DNA of 64,000 bases. It comes from Anaerolineaceae bacterium (GTDB lineage Bacteria > Chloroflexota > Anaerolineae > Anaerolineales > Anaerolineaceae). The notes beneath the pieces were generated by a model. That model was given only the letters and a program-made list of their open reading frames with translations, was not told the DNA's origin and searched no databases. The DNA lies in assembly GCA_016927865.1 (NCBI GenBank), contig JAFGLU010000118.1:24634-88633 (forward strand), read 5' to 3'. The translations under genes and the position numbers were made by a program. Below are positions 9,855-19,569 of this stretch, piece after piece (position 1 is the first letter of the stretch; each line of letters starts with the position of its first letter).

Positions 9855-12290
9855 ATGAGCATGGATGAGAAGACTTTAGGTACCCTGGAATTTCCCAAGG
9901 TGCTGGAACGGCTGGCGAATTACGCCGCTTTCAGCGCCTCGGCTGAGTTAGCGCGCGCCCTGCGCCCGGCTGAAACCCTTGAGGAAGCCCTCAAGCGGCA
10001 GCAAATCACCAGCGAAGCGCGCCTGCTGCTGGACCTGAACGTGGATGTGACCGTGGGCGGGGCCACCGATGTGCGCGAGTTGGTCGAGCGAGCGGCCCGG
10101 CGGGGCACGCTGGAACCTGCTGAGCTGCTGGCGGTCAAGGATACGCTTACCTCGGCGCGCAATTTAGCGCGCTACTTTGAGCGCTCAGGGGCCCAATTCC
10201 CCGCGCTGGCCGAGATCGCCGAGGCTTTTCCGCCCCCGGTGGGTGTCATCGATGCCATCTCGCGAGCCATTTCGGATCGTGGTGAGATCATGGACCAGGC
10301 CTCTGATAAGCTGGCCCGCGTCCGCCGTGAGATGAAGATTTCTTACGACCGCCTGATGTCCCGCCTGCAAAAGATGGTGGCCGACCCCAACGTGGTACCC
10401 ATGCTGCAGGAAGCGCTTATCACCCAGCGCAGCGGCCGGTACGTGATCCCGCTGCGGGCCGAGTTCAAGGGGCGGGTGCGCTCCATTGTCCACGACCAGT
10501 CCTCTTCGGGGGCTACGCTGTTTGTCGAGCCGCTGGTGATTGTGGACCTCAACAACGAGTGGCACGCGGCGCAACTGGCCGAGCGGGATGAAGAGCGGCG
10601 CATTCTGGCTGAACTTTCGGACCTGGTAGGGAATAACTATGAACGCATCAACCTGCTGGTGCAGGCCCTGGCGCGCTTTGATATGGCTTTGAGCTGTGCC
10701 AAGTATGCCGACGACCTGCGCGCCAACGCGCCGGTTTTGAGCAAATATCATTCCGCTCCGGCGGGCGTTCAGCACCCCGGCAGCACGATTCGCCTTATGC
10801 GCGCGCGGCATCCGCTGCTTGACCCCAACAGCGTGGTGGCCATCGACGTGGAGCTGGACGATACCACCTTTGGGGTGGTGATCACCGGCCCCAACACCGG
10901 CGGCAAGACCGTGACGCTCAAAACGGTAGGCCTGATGGTGCTGATGGCTCAATCGGGCCTGCACATTCCGGCGCAATCGGGCTCGGAGTTGAGCATTTTC
11001 CAAAACATCTACGCCGACATCGGCGACGAGCAGTCGATCGAGCAGTCGCTTTCGACCTTCTCTGGGCACATCAAGAACATTGTGCGGGTGCTGCGTAAGG
11101 CCGATGAGCACACGCTGGTGCTCTTTGACGAGTTGGGCGCGGGCACCGACCCGCAGGAAGGAGCCGCCCTGGCGCGGGCCATTCTGGCAGATTTGGTGCA
11201 GCGGCGCATTCCACACATGGTCGCGACGCACTACCCCGAGTTGAAGGTGTATGCCCACAACACGCCGGGAATTGTCAACGCCAGCATGGAGTTCGACTTG
11301 CGCACGCTGCGCCCCACCTATCACCTGACCATTGGCCTGCCGGGACGTTCCAACGCGCTGGCCATTGCCGAGCGGCTGGGGCTGCCCAAGAAAATCATCG
11401 AAGATGCGCGCTCCGAGATCAACCCGGACGAATTGCGGGCCGAGGATTTGCTGAACGAAATTCATCGCCAGCGCGATCTGACCCGCAAAGCGCGTCAGGA
11501 AGCCGAAAACGCCCAAAGCGACGCGAAAAAATTGAAGGCCGATTTGACCGTTCGCCTGGAAAAGATCGAGGACGAGCGGCGCTCGCTGCTGGAAAAGGCC
11601 CGCGCCGAAGCCGAAGAGGAAGCCGACGGTCTGCGGCGGGAAATGGAAGAGGTGCGGCGGGCATTGGCCCGCGCACGGCAACCCCTGGAAGCACTGCGCC
11701 CGGTGCAGGAACAGGTAGAGCAGATTGCCCAGACGGCCCAAAAGGCTGTGCAGCGCCGCGAGGATCCTGAGGTGGAAAAGCGCCCGCTGCGGCTGGGTGA
11801 GAAGGTGCGCGTGCGCTCGATTAAGATGGAGGGCGTGATCACGGCGCTGGGTGAGAGCGATGTGGAAGTGCAGGTGGGCAATTTGCGCGTGCGCGCCCGG
11901 CTGGGCGATCTGCAGCGCCGAGGCGAAGAAGTGGTGGATGAAATTAAACAGCCCACAATCGGGCGAACAACGCTTACCAGCGCGCCTGTCGCTAGCAAAA
12001 ATTCCTCTGCGGCGGGTCCTGCCGAGCCATTCTACCCTTCTCCGGGGATGGAGATTGATTTGCGCGGGCAGCGGGCGGAAGAGGGGCTGGAGGCTTTGGA
12101 ACGCTATCTCGAGTCGGCTTACCTGGCCGGGCTGCCCTTTGTGCGCATCATCCACGGCAAGGGCACCGGCAAGCTGCGCCAGGTGATTCGTGAGGCGCTG
12201 CACGCTTCGCCGCACATCAAGACCTTTCAATCCGGTGAGGATCGCGAAGGCGGTGACGGCGTCACGGTGGCGAAATTGGCAGTCGATTAA
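9855..12290 (+). CDS. mutS2: Endonuclease MutS2
   Basis: ITGPNTGGKTVTLKTVGL Walker A, STFSGHIKNI, VLFDELGAGTDPQEGAALA Walker B, coiled coil, C-terminal Smr domain (IDLRGQRAEEGLEALERYL...RIIHGKGTGKLR). Confidence 0.97.
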   Translation: MSMDEKTLGTLEFPKVLERLANYAAFSASAELARALRPAETLEEALKRQQITSEARLLLDLNVDVTVGGATDVRELVERAARRGTLEPAELLAVKDTLTSARNLARYFERSGAQFPALAEIAEAFPPPVGVIDAISRAISDRGEIMDQASDKLARVRREMKISYDRLMSRLQKMVADPNVVPMLQEALITQRSGRYVIPLRAEFKGRVRSIVHDQSSSGATLFVEPLVIVDLNNEWHAAQLAERDEERRILAELSDLVGNNYERINLLVQALARFDMALSCAKYADDLRANAPVLSKYHSAPAGVQHPGSTIRLMRARHPLLDPNSVVAIDVELDDTTFGVVITGPNTGGKTVTLKTVGLMVLMAQSGLHIPAQSGSELSIFQNIYADIGDEQSIEQSLSTFSGHIKNIVRVLRKADEHTLVLFDELGAGTDPQEGAALARAILADLVQRRIPHMVATHYPELKVYAHNTPGIVNASMEFDLRTLRPTYHLTIGLPGRSNALAIAERLGLPKKIIEDARSEINPDELRAEDLLNEIHRQRDLTRKARQEAENAQSDAKKLKADLTVRLEKIEDERRSLLEKARAEAEEEADGLRREMEEVRRALARARQPLEALRPVQEQVEQIAQTAQKAVQRREDPEVEKRPLRLGEKVRVRSIKMEGVITALGESDVEVQVGNLRVRARLGDLQRRGEEVVDEIKQPTIGRTTLTSAPVASKNSSAAGPAEPFYPSPGMEIDLRGQRAEEGLEALERYLESAYLAGLPFVRIIHGKGTGKLRQVIREALHASPHIKTFQSGEDREGGDGVTVAKLAVD

Positions 12291-12324
12291 AATCTAGACA
12301 ATCAAGGGGTGAAGAAAGCGCCCA

Positions 12325-12373
12325 AATTTAAGGTATTTGCGGGGTGCATAGCACCCCGCAAATACCTTAAATT
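12325..12373. repeat. Palindromic element family A, copy 1
   Basis: 23-bp arms AATTTAAGGTATTTGCGGGGTGC / GCACCCCGCAAATACCTTAAATT, loop ATA; right flank caggcctcttccatctccggctgag. Confidence 0.95.
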
Positions 12374-12401
12374 CAGGCCTCTTCCATCTCCGGCTGAGTC
12401 T

Positions 12402-12472
12402 TTGCGCAATAAATTAGAAAGCCCATCGCGTAAGTCCCCCAAACACGATCGGCCTTCTAATGTATTGCGCAA
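12402..12472. repeat. Imperfect ~21-bp inverted repeat
   Basis: TTGCGCAATAAATTAGAAAG... / ...CCTTCTAATGTATTGCGCAA. Confidence 0.85.
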
Positions 12473-12519
12473 GACCCCTGTCGCTTGCGCCCATATGTTT
12501 TACTCTAAGATGAGTATAA

Positions 12520-12558
12520 AATGTGAGCGTTGACAAACCGTTGCCAAACGCTCACATT
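12520..12558. terminator. Hairpin between convergent genes
   Basis: AATGTGAGCGTT / AACGCTCACATT 12-bp arms, 15-nt loop. Confidence 0.6.
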
Positions 12559-12574
12559 ACATTGAAGACAATTT

Positions 12575-12629
12575 CTGAATTTGAGGTGTATGTGGGGTGC
12601 GAAGCACCCCACATACACCTCAAATTCAG
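12575..12629. repeat. Palindromic element family A, copy 2
   Basis: 26-bp perfect arms CTGAATTTGAGGTGTATGTGGGGTGC / GCACCCCACATACACCTCAAATTCAG, loop GAA. Confidence 0.97.
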
Positions 12630-12681
12630 GCCTCTTCTGCCTCTGGCTGAGGAATTACAATTCGAGAAGAAATTGCAAGCA

Positions 12682-15600
12682 TCAGTTCATTATGCGAAGC
12701 CGAGTGTTGAATCGCTCTACCAGGTGTTGTAATTCTGGCGAGCGGGTGTGCTGCCTGAGGTGACCGAACAATGCCTGGGTGCGGGTTGCGCTGGTTTCTT
12801 CCACGCGGCCAAGGTTTTTTTCTGCTTCGATCACGACATCGAGGGTTAGCAACTCGTAGATAGGATGTTGCAAATCGCGGAAGATTTGGGCGGCTGCCAG
12901 GGCCTTTTGCCGGGCTTCGTCGAAGCGCCCGGTATGAAAAGCTGAGCGCGCAATTTGCCAGTAAGATATTCCCCGGATACGGCTTAAACCCATGCTGGAC
13001 GCTTTCATGGCGTTTTCCTCGGCCAGGTGGGCGGCTTGCTCATATTGTTCGAGGGTGAGCAAGGCGCAAGCTCGACCGGCAAGAATACCCAGGCTATGAA
13101 TTAGCATCCCGGAACGCTGGCAAAATTCCAGACTTTCCTGCGCCAATGCCTGTCCTTCTTGAATTCGCCCCGTTTGCACCATGAGGTAGGCCAGGCGGGG
13201 CATGATCCCAGCGGTTTGATACCCCGGCGGGGAGGCAGCCAGGCCGGCGTGGTACATTTCTTCAGCCGTGGTGACATGCTCGAGCAGCGATTCAATATCG
13301 CCCAGAATGCGGTAAGCCTGGCTGGCAATGCGAGGTAGCTTAAACTGGTTGGCGCTCTCCTGGGCCTGTTGGGCGTGGGCCAGTGCGTCGTCTAGCAGCC
13401 CCAGACTTAACTCGGCCTGTGCCTGGTGCACCAGGAATGTGCTGAACAAGCGGGCGTTATGGATGGCTTCGGCAATGTGCGTGCCATCCTGGGCCTGGAT
13501 GAGCGATACCTGATCGTGTCCGATACTGTAATTGGCCATGCTCAAAACGGCCAGGGCGCGGGCAATACTGACCTGGTCCAGGGTCGCGCGGCTGTGGCTG
13601 AGCAGTTCTTCGGCAAGCGAAATACTTCGGTTTGTCTGACCGTTCAGCAAGAATGCAAAGGCCAGGCGGTATTCCAGGCCTGCTTGCAGAGCCTCGCCAT
13701 AAGAAGATGACTGTAAAGATAAGAGCTTGTGCGCATGTTCCAATTCGTTGATTGCTTCTGGAATCCGGTTTTGTAAACCAAAAAAACCTGCCAGCCGGTA
13801 GCGTAACAGAATTTCCATCTCGGGTCGGTTCAACTCACCGAGAAAAACCCTGGCTTCTTCCACGTGACGCAAGCCCTCATCGACCTGATCGAGTAGATCG
13901 TTGAGGCTGGCCAGCCCCAGGTGCCCCGCGGCGATGAGTAGTTTGCTGCCCCGCGCCGAGCCTAATTGTAGTAGTTCATTGTAAATGTGTTGAGCCAGGG
14001 GGGCGTTAGCGGTGTCAAAGGCCAGGGTCCCCCAGGCGATGTATACCCTGTATACATCTTCATCTGATATTGCGGCGCCGCGATCCAGCAGGATTCGTTC
14101 GGCGGATTGAAAGGCTGCGCCCGCTTCTGTGTTGGAATACAACCGGCGGGCATGTTGGGCAGCTTTGAACCAATACTGAAAGGCTTTTTGCGCTTCACCG
14201 GCTTGCTCAAAATGACCAGCTAAAACTGCTGCGGGAACATTGGGCTGCGCCTCAAGCACTCGGGCCACTCGCATGTGGGTCATCTGCCGCCGGGCCAGGC
14301 CTAATTCCATCAGCACCAATTCACGAATTTTCTCGTGGATAAAGCTGTAGCCCCCGTTGGGCGGAATTTGGTTGTCGGATTGCAGCAGGCGCGCGCGTTC
14401 CAGTTCTTCGAGGGAGTCTACAAGTTGCTCCGGCGAGCCGTTGACTGTGCGTTGCAGAAGTTGTAAAGACACATGGCTGCCGATGACCGCGGCCAGATAA
14501 AGGACCTGGCGGGAATGATCCGAAAGGAGCCGGGTTCGCTCGCGGAGCAGCGCTTGTATGCTCCCGGCGACGGGCAAATGCTCGGCAGTTTCAATTTGCT
14601 CAGGACGAATATTGTACTCCAGAAGCGCGCGCAGGGTTTCGAGCAGGAAGAAGGGGTTTCCTCCTGTTTCGTGGCTCAAGCGTTGCGTGAGAGCCGGAGA
14701 AGGGCTGAAGCCCAGGACAAAGCGCACAATTTCGATGATCGCATCGGGGTCTAGGCTGTCCAGCTGAATATGGGCCGGGGCGGGCGATTGGGGTAGATAG
14801 GTGATGAAGGAGCTTAACTCTGGGTTGGGCTCTTCGATTCGCGCCGCGAGGATCAGGGAGGCTTGCGGGCCAAAGAAGCGCCGTTCCATCAGGTAGGCCA
14901 GCGCTTCGAGCGTGGTTTTGTCGCACCACTGCGCATCGTCCAAAACAATTGACAGGCGCTGCCGGTTGCGCATGAGGAGCAGTAATTGGTGCAACGCGTC
15001 GAACAGCAGCGGGCGCGATAGCGCCGCCGGGGCAGCGGGTGGCTGCACGTTCAAAGATTGGGCCAATTCGGGGAGCATGAGCGCCAGTGCCGACTGGTGG
15101 CTGCGCGATAGTTCGCGCCACTCGGCTGCCGTGACATTCTGGCGGAGCATATCCATGAGCGGCTGAAAGGGGAGATGGCCTTCGAGGGGGCGAGCCGCAG
15201 CAGCCAGAAGACGCGGAGCGGGGTCCAGGGTGGGGAGTAGTTCTTGAATCAGGCGGGTTTTGCCGCTGCCGGCTTCACCAAAGATCAGCAGCGGGGCGCT
15301 GCGCTGCCAGGCGGCCTGGGCTTGCTTCAGTTCAGCAGCTCGCCCGGTCATAGGTACGCGCACAGAGGGACGCCCCGGCCAGCGAGCGTCCGGGTTGTCA
15401 GGGGCCAGCGCGGCGCGTTCTCGCACGCGCAGTGCCAGATCCTCCAGCGCAGGTGTTAGTTCGAACAGCCCGTCTTCGGAAGACCTTTCAATGTGCTGGA
15501 TGTGGCTGAGGGCTTCGCTCCAGCGGTTTTGTCGCTCCAACAGGCCAATCAGGCGGGCATGCAGCGCATCGTTATAAGGGTCACATTCAAGAGCCTTTTT

Positions 15601-16185
15601 TAACCAGCCGGCGGCAGCCGAATAATTACCCAGAAGGGTGTCATGTTCAGCCAGCCGCTCCAGCAGGTGCAAGTATTGCCCCTCCATTTGATGTCGGGAT
15701 GACCGCAGCCAGGTTTCTAGGCCCTCCGACTCGGGCAGGTCCACCCCTTCCATGAAATGCGGCGAGCGCCACAACCGTACCGCCTCGGTCATCTTGGCGC
15801 GCAGGTTTTCCAGCAGGGGCGCGGAGGGGAGCAACTGCACCAGTAAGCGTTCGGATTCTTCGGCCAGGATCTGGAAGCGAAGCGCATCAATCTCGAAGCT
15901 GTCTGCTCGAAGAGAGACCGCGTCTCGGTCGGCATCGAGCAGGTCTTCGGCGGGCAGTTCCTTGCGGATGCGGGCCAGTGTCTCGCGCAGGCGGGAACGG
16001 CCGGCGGTATCGGATGAAGCATCCTGCCACAACAGGCTGATGAGGATGGATCGCGGTACCGGTTGCCGTTGCAGGGCGAGATAATACAGCAGCGCGCGAT
16101 GGGTGCGGCGCGACATTTTCAGCGGCGCATCGGCGTAGGTAATGGCGGGAGGACCTAGGAGCAGGATGCGGACCGGTTCGGACAT
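12682..16185 (-). CDS. Large SARP-type BTAD / AAA ATPase / TPR transcriptional regulator
   Basis: N-terminal winged-helix/BTAD (RTHRALLYYLALQRQPVPRSILISLLW...), ATPase IFGEAGSGKTRLIQELL and SIVLDDAQWCDKTTLEAL, long TPR-like C-terminus. Confidence 0.88.
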   Translation of the reverse strand: MSEPVRILLLGPPAITYADAPLKMSRRTHRALLYYLALQRQPVPRSILISLLWQDASSDTAGRSRLRETLARIRKELPAEDLLDADRDAVSLRADSFEIDALRFQILAEESERLLVQLLPSAPLLENLRAKMTEAVRLWRSPHFMEGVDLPESEGLETWLRSSRHQMEGQYLHLLERLAEHDTLLGNYSAAAGWLKKALECDPYNDALHARLIGLLERQNRWSEALSHIQHIERSSEDGLFELTPALEDLALRVRERAALAPDNPDARWPGRPSVRVPMTGRAAELKQAQAAWQRSAPLLIFGEAGSGKTRLIQELLPTLDPAPRLLAAAARPLEGHLPFQPLMDMLRQNVTAAEWRELSRSHQSALALMLPELAQSLNVQPPAAPAALSRPLLFDALHQLLLLMRNRQRLSIVLDDAQWCDKTTLEALAYLMERRFFGPQASLILAARIEEPNPELSSFITYLPQSPAPAHIQLDSLDPDAIIEIVRFVLGFSPSPALTQRLSHETGGNPFFLLETLRALLEYNIRPEQIETAEHLPVAGSIQALLRERTRLLSDHSRQVLYLAAVIGSHVSLQLLQRTVNGSPEQLVDSLEELERARLLQSDNQIPPNGGYSFIHEKIRELVLMELGLARRQMTHMRVARVLEAQPNVPAAVLAGHFEQAGEAQKAFQYWFKAAQHARRLYSNTEAGAAFQSAERILLDRGAAISDEDVYRVYIAWGTLAFDTANAPLAQHIYNELLQLGSARGSKLLIAAGHLGLASLNDLLDQVDEGLRHVEEARVFLGELNRPEMEILLRYRLAGFFGLQNRIPEAINELEHAHKLLSLQSSSYGEALQAGLEYRLAFAFLLNGQTNRSISLAEELLSHSRATLDQVSIARALAVLSMANYSIGHDQVSLIQAQDGTHIAEAIHNARLFSTFLVHQAQAELSLGLLDDALAHAQQAQESANQFKLPRIASQAYRILGDIESLLEHVTTAEEMYHAGLAASPPGYQTAGIMPRLAYLMVQTGRIQEGQALAQESLEFCQRSGMLIHSLGILAGRACALLTLEQYEQAAHLAEENAMKASSMGLSRIRGISYWQIARSAFHTGRFDEARQKALAAAQIFRDLQHPIYELLTLDVVIEAEKNLGRVEETSATRTQALFGHLRQHTRSPELQHLVERFNTRLRIMN

Positions 16186-16194
16186 ATCAGCAGG

Positions 16195-17940
16195 CTACCC
16201 GGTGGATTGGTTGAGTTGAGAAGCCCGCTTTCGCGCGGCGGAGAGCGTCTCGCGGGCGGCGGTGCGACTGGCCTCGCTCAGGCTGCCCATCATTTGGGCC
16301 AGTTCTTCAAGGCGCTGGTTGTCATTCAGCAAGCAGACCTGAGTGGAGGTGCGGCCTTCTTGCACTTCTTTGCGCACGCTGTAGTGCTGGTCGCCAAAGG
16401 CAGCCAGTTGGGGCAGATGTGTGACGCACAGCACCTCGTGGCGGCGTCCCAACTGCCACAGCTTTTCGCCTACCACCACGCCCACGCGCCCGCCAATGCC
16501 CTGGTCAATTTCGTCGAAGATGAGGGTGGGCACAAAATCGGCCTGGGTGAGCACGTTTTTGAGGGCCAGCATCAGGCGTGAGGTCTCGCCGCCCGAGGCA
16601 ATTTTTACCAGGGGTTTTAAGCCCTCGCCAGGGTTGGGCGCAATAAGAAATTCAACCCTGTCGAAGCCGGTGGCGTCGAAAGCAACCGGCTGCCCGTCTT
16701 CCAGGGGCAGGCCACGTGGGTCCGGCTCGGTGGCAAAATGCACCGAGAAGCGCGCCCCGGCCATGCTCAGGTCGTTCAACTCGCCTTCCACGCCTTTTTC
16801 CAGCTTTTCGGCAGCCTTGTGGCGGATGCGCGAGAGAGCCGAGGCCAGGCGGGCGGTTTCTTTGAGGGCGGTTTGCTCGCTGGTTTCCAGTTCGGCAATG
16901 CGCTCGGTGGCGTGGGCAATAGCTTCCAGGTCCTGGCGGGCCTTCTCGGCAAAGGTCAGGGCGCTTTCCACGCTGCCGCCGTACTTGCGCTGGATACGGT
17001 GGATAAGGTCCAGGCGTTCTTCGGCCTGTTCGAGTCGGCGGGGATTGAACTCGATGCTTTCGAGGTAGTTGCGCAGTTCCAGGGCCAGGTCGGTGCTCAA
17101 CTCGGCCAGGGTGCGGGCCTGTTCGGCCAGCGTCTTGCGGCTTGCGTCGATGCGCTCTACGCCCGAGAGGTGCTGGGCAATTTGCCCCAGTAGATCGGCG
17201 GCGGCAGGGGCTTCCACGCCGCCTTCGTCCAGCAGGTTGAGGGCCTGTTGGGCCAGGGTAGCCAGGTTCTCGGCGTTTGCCAGGCGGTCACGCTCCTGGC
17301 GCAGGTCGTTTTCCTCGTCGGGCTTCAGGGCCGCCGAGTCAATTTCATCCAACTGGTAGCTGAGCAAGTCGGTGCGGCGGCCGGCGTCCTGTTCAGCCTG
17401 GCGCAGTTCCGCCAGCTCGCGGCGCACGTCCAGCAGACGCTGGTAAGCAGCCTTATAGGCTTCCTGGGCTTCCTGGGCGGCGGCGTAGCGGTCTAGCAGG
17501 TTGAGGTGCTGGCGCACGGTGAGTAGCGAGAGATGCTCCGATTGCCCGTGGATATCCACCAGGTAGCTGCCCAGTTCGCGGGCCAGGCTCAGGCTGGTAG
17601 TGCGCCCGTTGACACGGGCCGTGCTGCGCCCCTCCTTGCGGATCTCGCGGCTGAGGGTCAGGTAATCGGGGTCGTCGAGCAGGTCCTCGCGCTGGAGGAT
17701 TTCGTGGATGGCGGGTTTGCTTTCGGGCGGCAGGCGGAAGGTGGCCTCGACCAGGGCGCGCTCGGCGCCGCTGCGCACAAAGGTCGCATCAGCTTTGCCG
17801 CCCACCACCGCGGTGATGGCATCCAGAATGATGGATTTGCCCGCGCCGGTTTCGCCGGTGAAGGCTGCCAGCCCGGGTTGCAGGCTTAGTTCAAGGCGTT
17901 GGATGATGGCAAAGTTTTCAATGCGCAGATCGGTCAGCAT
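16195..17940 (-). CDS. recN: DNA repair protein RecN
   Basis: MLTDLRIENFAIIQRLELSLQPGLAAFTGETGAGKSIILDAI; IFDEIDQGIGGRVGVVVGEKL; CVTHLPQLAAFGDQHY. Confidence 0.97.
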   Translation of the reverse strand: MLTDLRIENFAIIQRLELSLQPGLAAFTGETGAGKSIILDAITAVVGGKADATFVRSGAERALVEATFRLPPESKPAIHEILQREDLLDDPDYLTLSREIRKEGRSTARVNGRTTSLSLARELGSYLVDIHGQSEHLSLLTVRQHLNLLDRYAAAQEAQEAYKAAYQRLLDVRRELAELRQAEQDAGRRTDLLSYQLDEIDSAALKPDEENDLRQERDRLANAENLATLAQQALNLLDEGGVEAPAAADLLGQIAQHLSGVERIDASRKTLAEQARTLAELSTDLALELRNYLESIEFNPRRLEQAEERLDLIHRIQRKYGGSVESALTFAEKARQDLEAIAHATERIAELETSEQTALKETARLASALSRIRHKAAEKLEKGVEGELNDLSMAGARFSVHFATEPDPRGLPLEDGQPVAFDATGFDRVEFLIAPNPGEGLKPLVKIASGGETSRLMLALKNVLTQADFVPTLIFDEIDQGIGGRVGVVVGEKLWQLGRRHEVLCVTHLPQLAAFGDQHYSVRKEVQEGRTSTQVCLLNDNQRLEELAQMMGSLSEASRTAARETLSAARKRASQLNQSTG

Positions 17941-17947
17941 AGGCGGG

Positions 17948-18490
17948 TCACCGTTTGATTTGGATGCCGGTCAGGCGATAATAGGTGGTAGTGGTGGCAA
18001 AGAATGTATAAACGCCCAACCAGATTAAGTTGAAGAAGCCTCCGGCTCCCGATCCGGCGATCAAACCCCAAATGCCGATAAAGAGGGTGTAGAGGATGAG
18101 CGGCAGGCAGCCCACAATGACCGCGCCAACGGTGGACTTGAACAGGGTGGGGGAGCGGCGCTTTTTCACGACCAGGCGCACCGCTTCGGCAATGATGACG
18201 CCGGCAAACGGGGCGACGAAGATGGTCCAGAAGCCCAACATGCTGGCCGCGACGCTGCCGATGAAGGCCAAAACAGCCGCAATGATCATCGCCAGGGGGT
18301 AGTCGCTCCAACGGGCGGTGTCGAACACCTTCTGGCCTTTTTTGACGCACTCTTTGCAGCGGTAGCCGGTGGGGGTTTGTACCGCGCAGGAGGGGCAAAT
18401 GGGCCGCTCGCAGCGCGAGCAGCGCAGGCCGGTTTCGCGGTCGGGGTGGTTATAACAATAGAGCGGGGTGTAGTCGGGGTCAGCGGTCAT
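17948..18490 (-). CDS. B-box zinc-finger-like membrane protein
   Basis: CYNHPDRETGLRCSRCERPICPSCAVQTPTGYRCKECVKKGQ followed by TM helices. Confidence 0.8.
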   Translation of the reverse strand: MTADPDYTPLYCYNHPDRETGLRCSRCERPICPSCAVQTPTGYRCKECVKKGQKVFDTARWSDYPLAMIIAAVLAFIGSVAASMLGFWTIFVAPFAGVIIAEAVRLVVKKRRSPTLFKSTVGAVIVGCLPLILYTLFIGIWGLIAGSGAGGFFNLIWLGVYTFFATTTTYYRLTGIQIKR

Positions 18491-19350
18491 TTAACGTTTC
18501 CTGCCGAAGGGTTTTGTTCCATATAGGCACTAATATTGCGGTAAAAATAGCCGGGATCCTGAAAACGCACAAAGCGGATGAGCCGGTTGGAGGCGGATAC
18601 GCGGACGGAGTCGCCATCCAGAAGGGGCAGCGGGGTGTGACCGTCCACGCTCATCACGGCCTCGTGGTCGGTATAGGCGGTCAACTCCACACACGCGCCT
18701 TCAGAAAGAATGACGGCGCGGTCCAGGCTGAGATGGGGGGCCACAGGGATGATGAGCATGTTGCGCAGCTCGGGTGGCATGATCGGCCCGCCGGCAGCCA
18801 GGGCGTAGGCGGTGGAGCCGGTGGCGGTGGCGGCAATGACCCCGTCGGCGACAATTGAAGCCATGGTGTAGCCGTCTACGCAGGCTTTGACGCGGATGGG
18901 GCGCACAAACTGCCCCCGGCAAATGACCACTTCGTTGACAACCAGCCAACTCCCCAGACTCTTCTGGCGGCGGACGTGCTCGGCTTGCAGCAACATGCGT
19001 TCTTCGATACGGAAGTTTCCGCCCAGAAGCTGATCCAGGCGGTTGCCCCACTCGCCGCGTTGAATTTCGGTGAGAAAGCCAAAGCGCCCCAGGTTGATGC
19101 CCAGGATGGGGGTGCCCGAAGGTGCGCACAGATGCCCTGCGCGCAGCATGGTGCCGTCGCCGCCCAGGGTGACCACCATGTCAAAATCGCCCTCCTCAAC
19201 TCGTTGGGCCAGAGTGGAGTCTTGCAGCGTTCCAGGAACAACTTCATCAACACCGGTCTGGCGCAGGAAGTTGGCCACTGCCTCAGCTTGAGAGGGGCCG
19301 TTCTGCAAGCCCACATAGGTGAGCACGGCGATTCGTTTGGGGGCATCCAT
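18487..19350 (-). CDS. nadK: NAD kinase
   Basis: VVTLGGDGTMLRAGHLCAPSGTPILGINLGRFGFLTEI; ATATGSTAYALAAGGPIM; overlaps the next gene by 4 bp. Confidence 0.95.
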   Translation of the reverse strand: MDAPKRIAVLTYVGLQNGPSQAEAVANFLRQTGVDEVVPGTLQDSTLAQRVEEGDFDMVVTLGGDGTMLRAGHLCAPSGTPILGINLGRFGFLTEIQRGEWGNRLDQLLGGNFRIEERMLLQAEHVRRQKSLGSWLVVNEVVICRGQFVRPIRVKACVDGYTMASIVADGVIAATATGSTAYALAAGGPIMPPELRNMLIIPVAPHLSLDRAVILSEGACVELTAYTDHEAVMSVDGHTPLPLLDGDSVRVSASNRLIRFVRFQDPGYFYRNISAYMEQNPSAGNVK

Positions 19351-19396
19351 AGTGGAATAATTATACTCTGGCTTATCCAGATTAATGGAAGTTTCT

Positions 19397-19445
19397 GAAT
19401 TTGCGGTGCATGCGCGGGCGCTTCGCCCGCATGCACCGCAAATTC
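19397..19445. repeat. Palindromic element family A, copy 3 (2-nt bulge)
   Basis: GAATTTGCGGTGCATG(CG)CGGGCG-CTT-CGCCCGCATGCACCGCAAATTC. Confidence 0.92.
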
Positions 19446-19569
19446 GGGTTTTCTTCACACCGGTAGGCGGGTGCGGATTTAGGGGGCGGGAGCGGGGCGT
19501 CAGGAATGGGGTCGGGCAAGAGGGTATAATGGAGGCAACCTACTTCTTGGACCCATCGAGGCTGCTTTC

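Noticed and set aside
10185-12230. 681-aa minus-strand ORF opposite mutS2
   Set aside because: Shadow ORF of a high-GC gene; Arg/His/Gln/Leu-rich composition without motifs, while the plus strand is unmistakably MutS2.
12523-12732. Small ORF MSVDKPLPNAHITLKTISEFEVYVGCEAPHIHLKFRPLL
   Set aside because: Spans a family A palindrome; the peptide is a by-product of the repeat rather than a supported gene.
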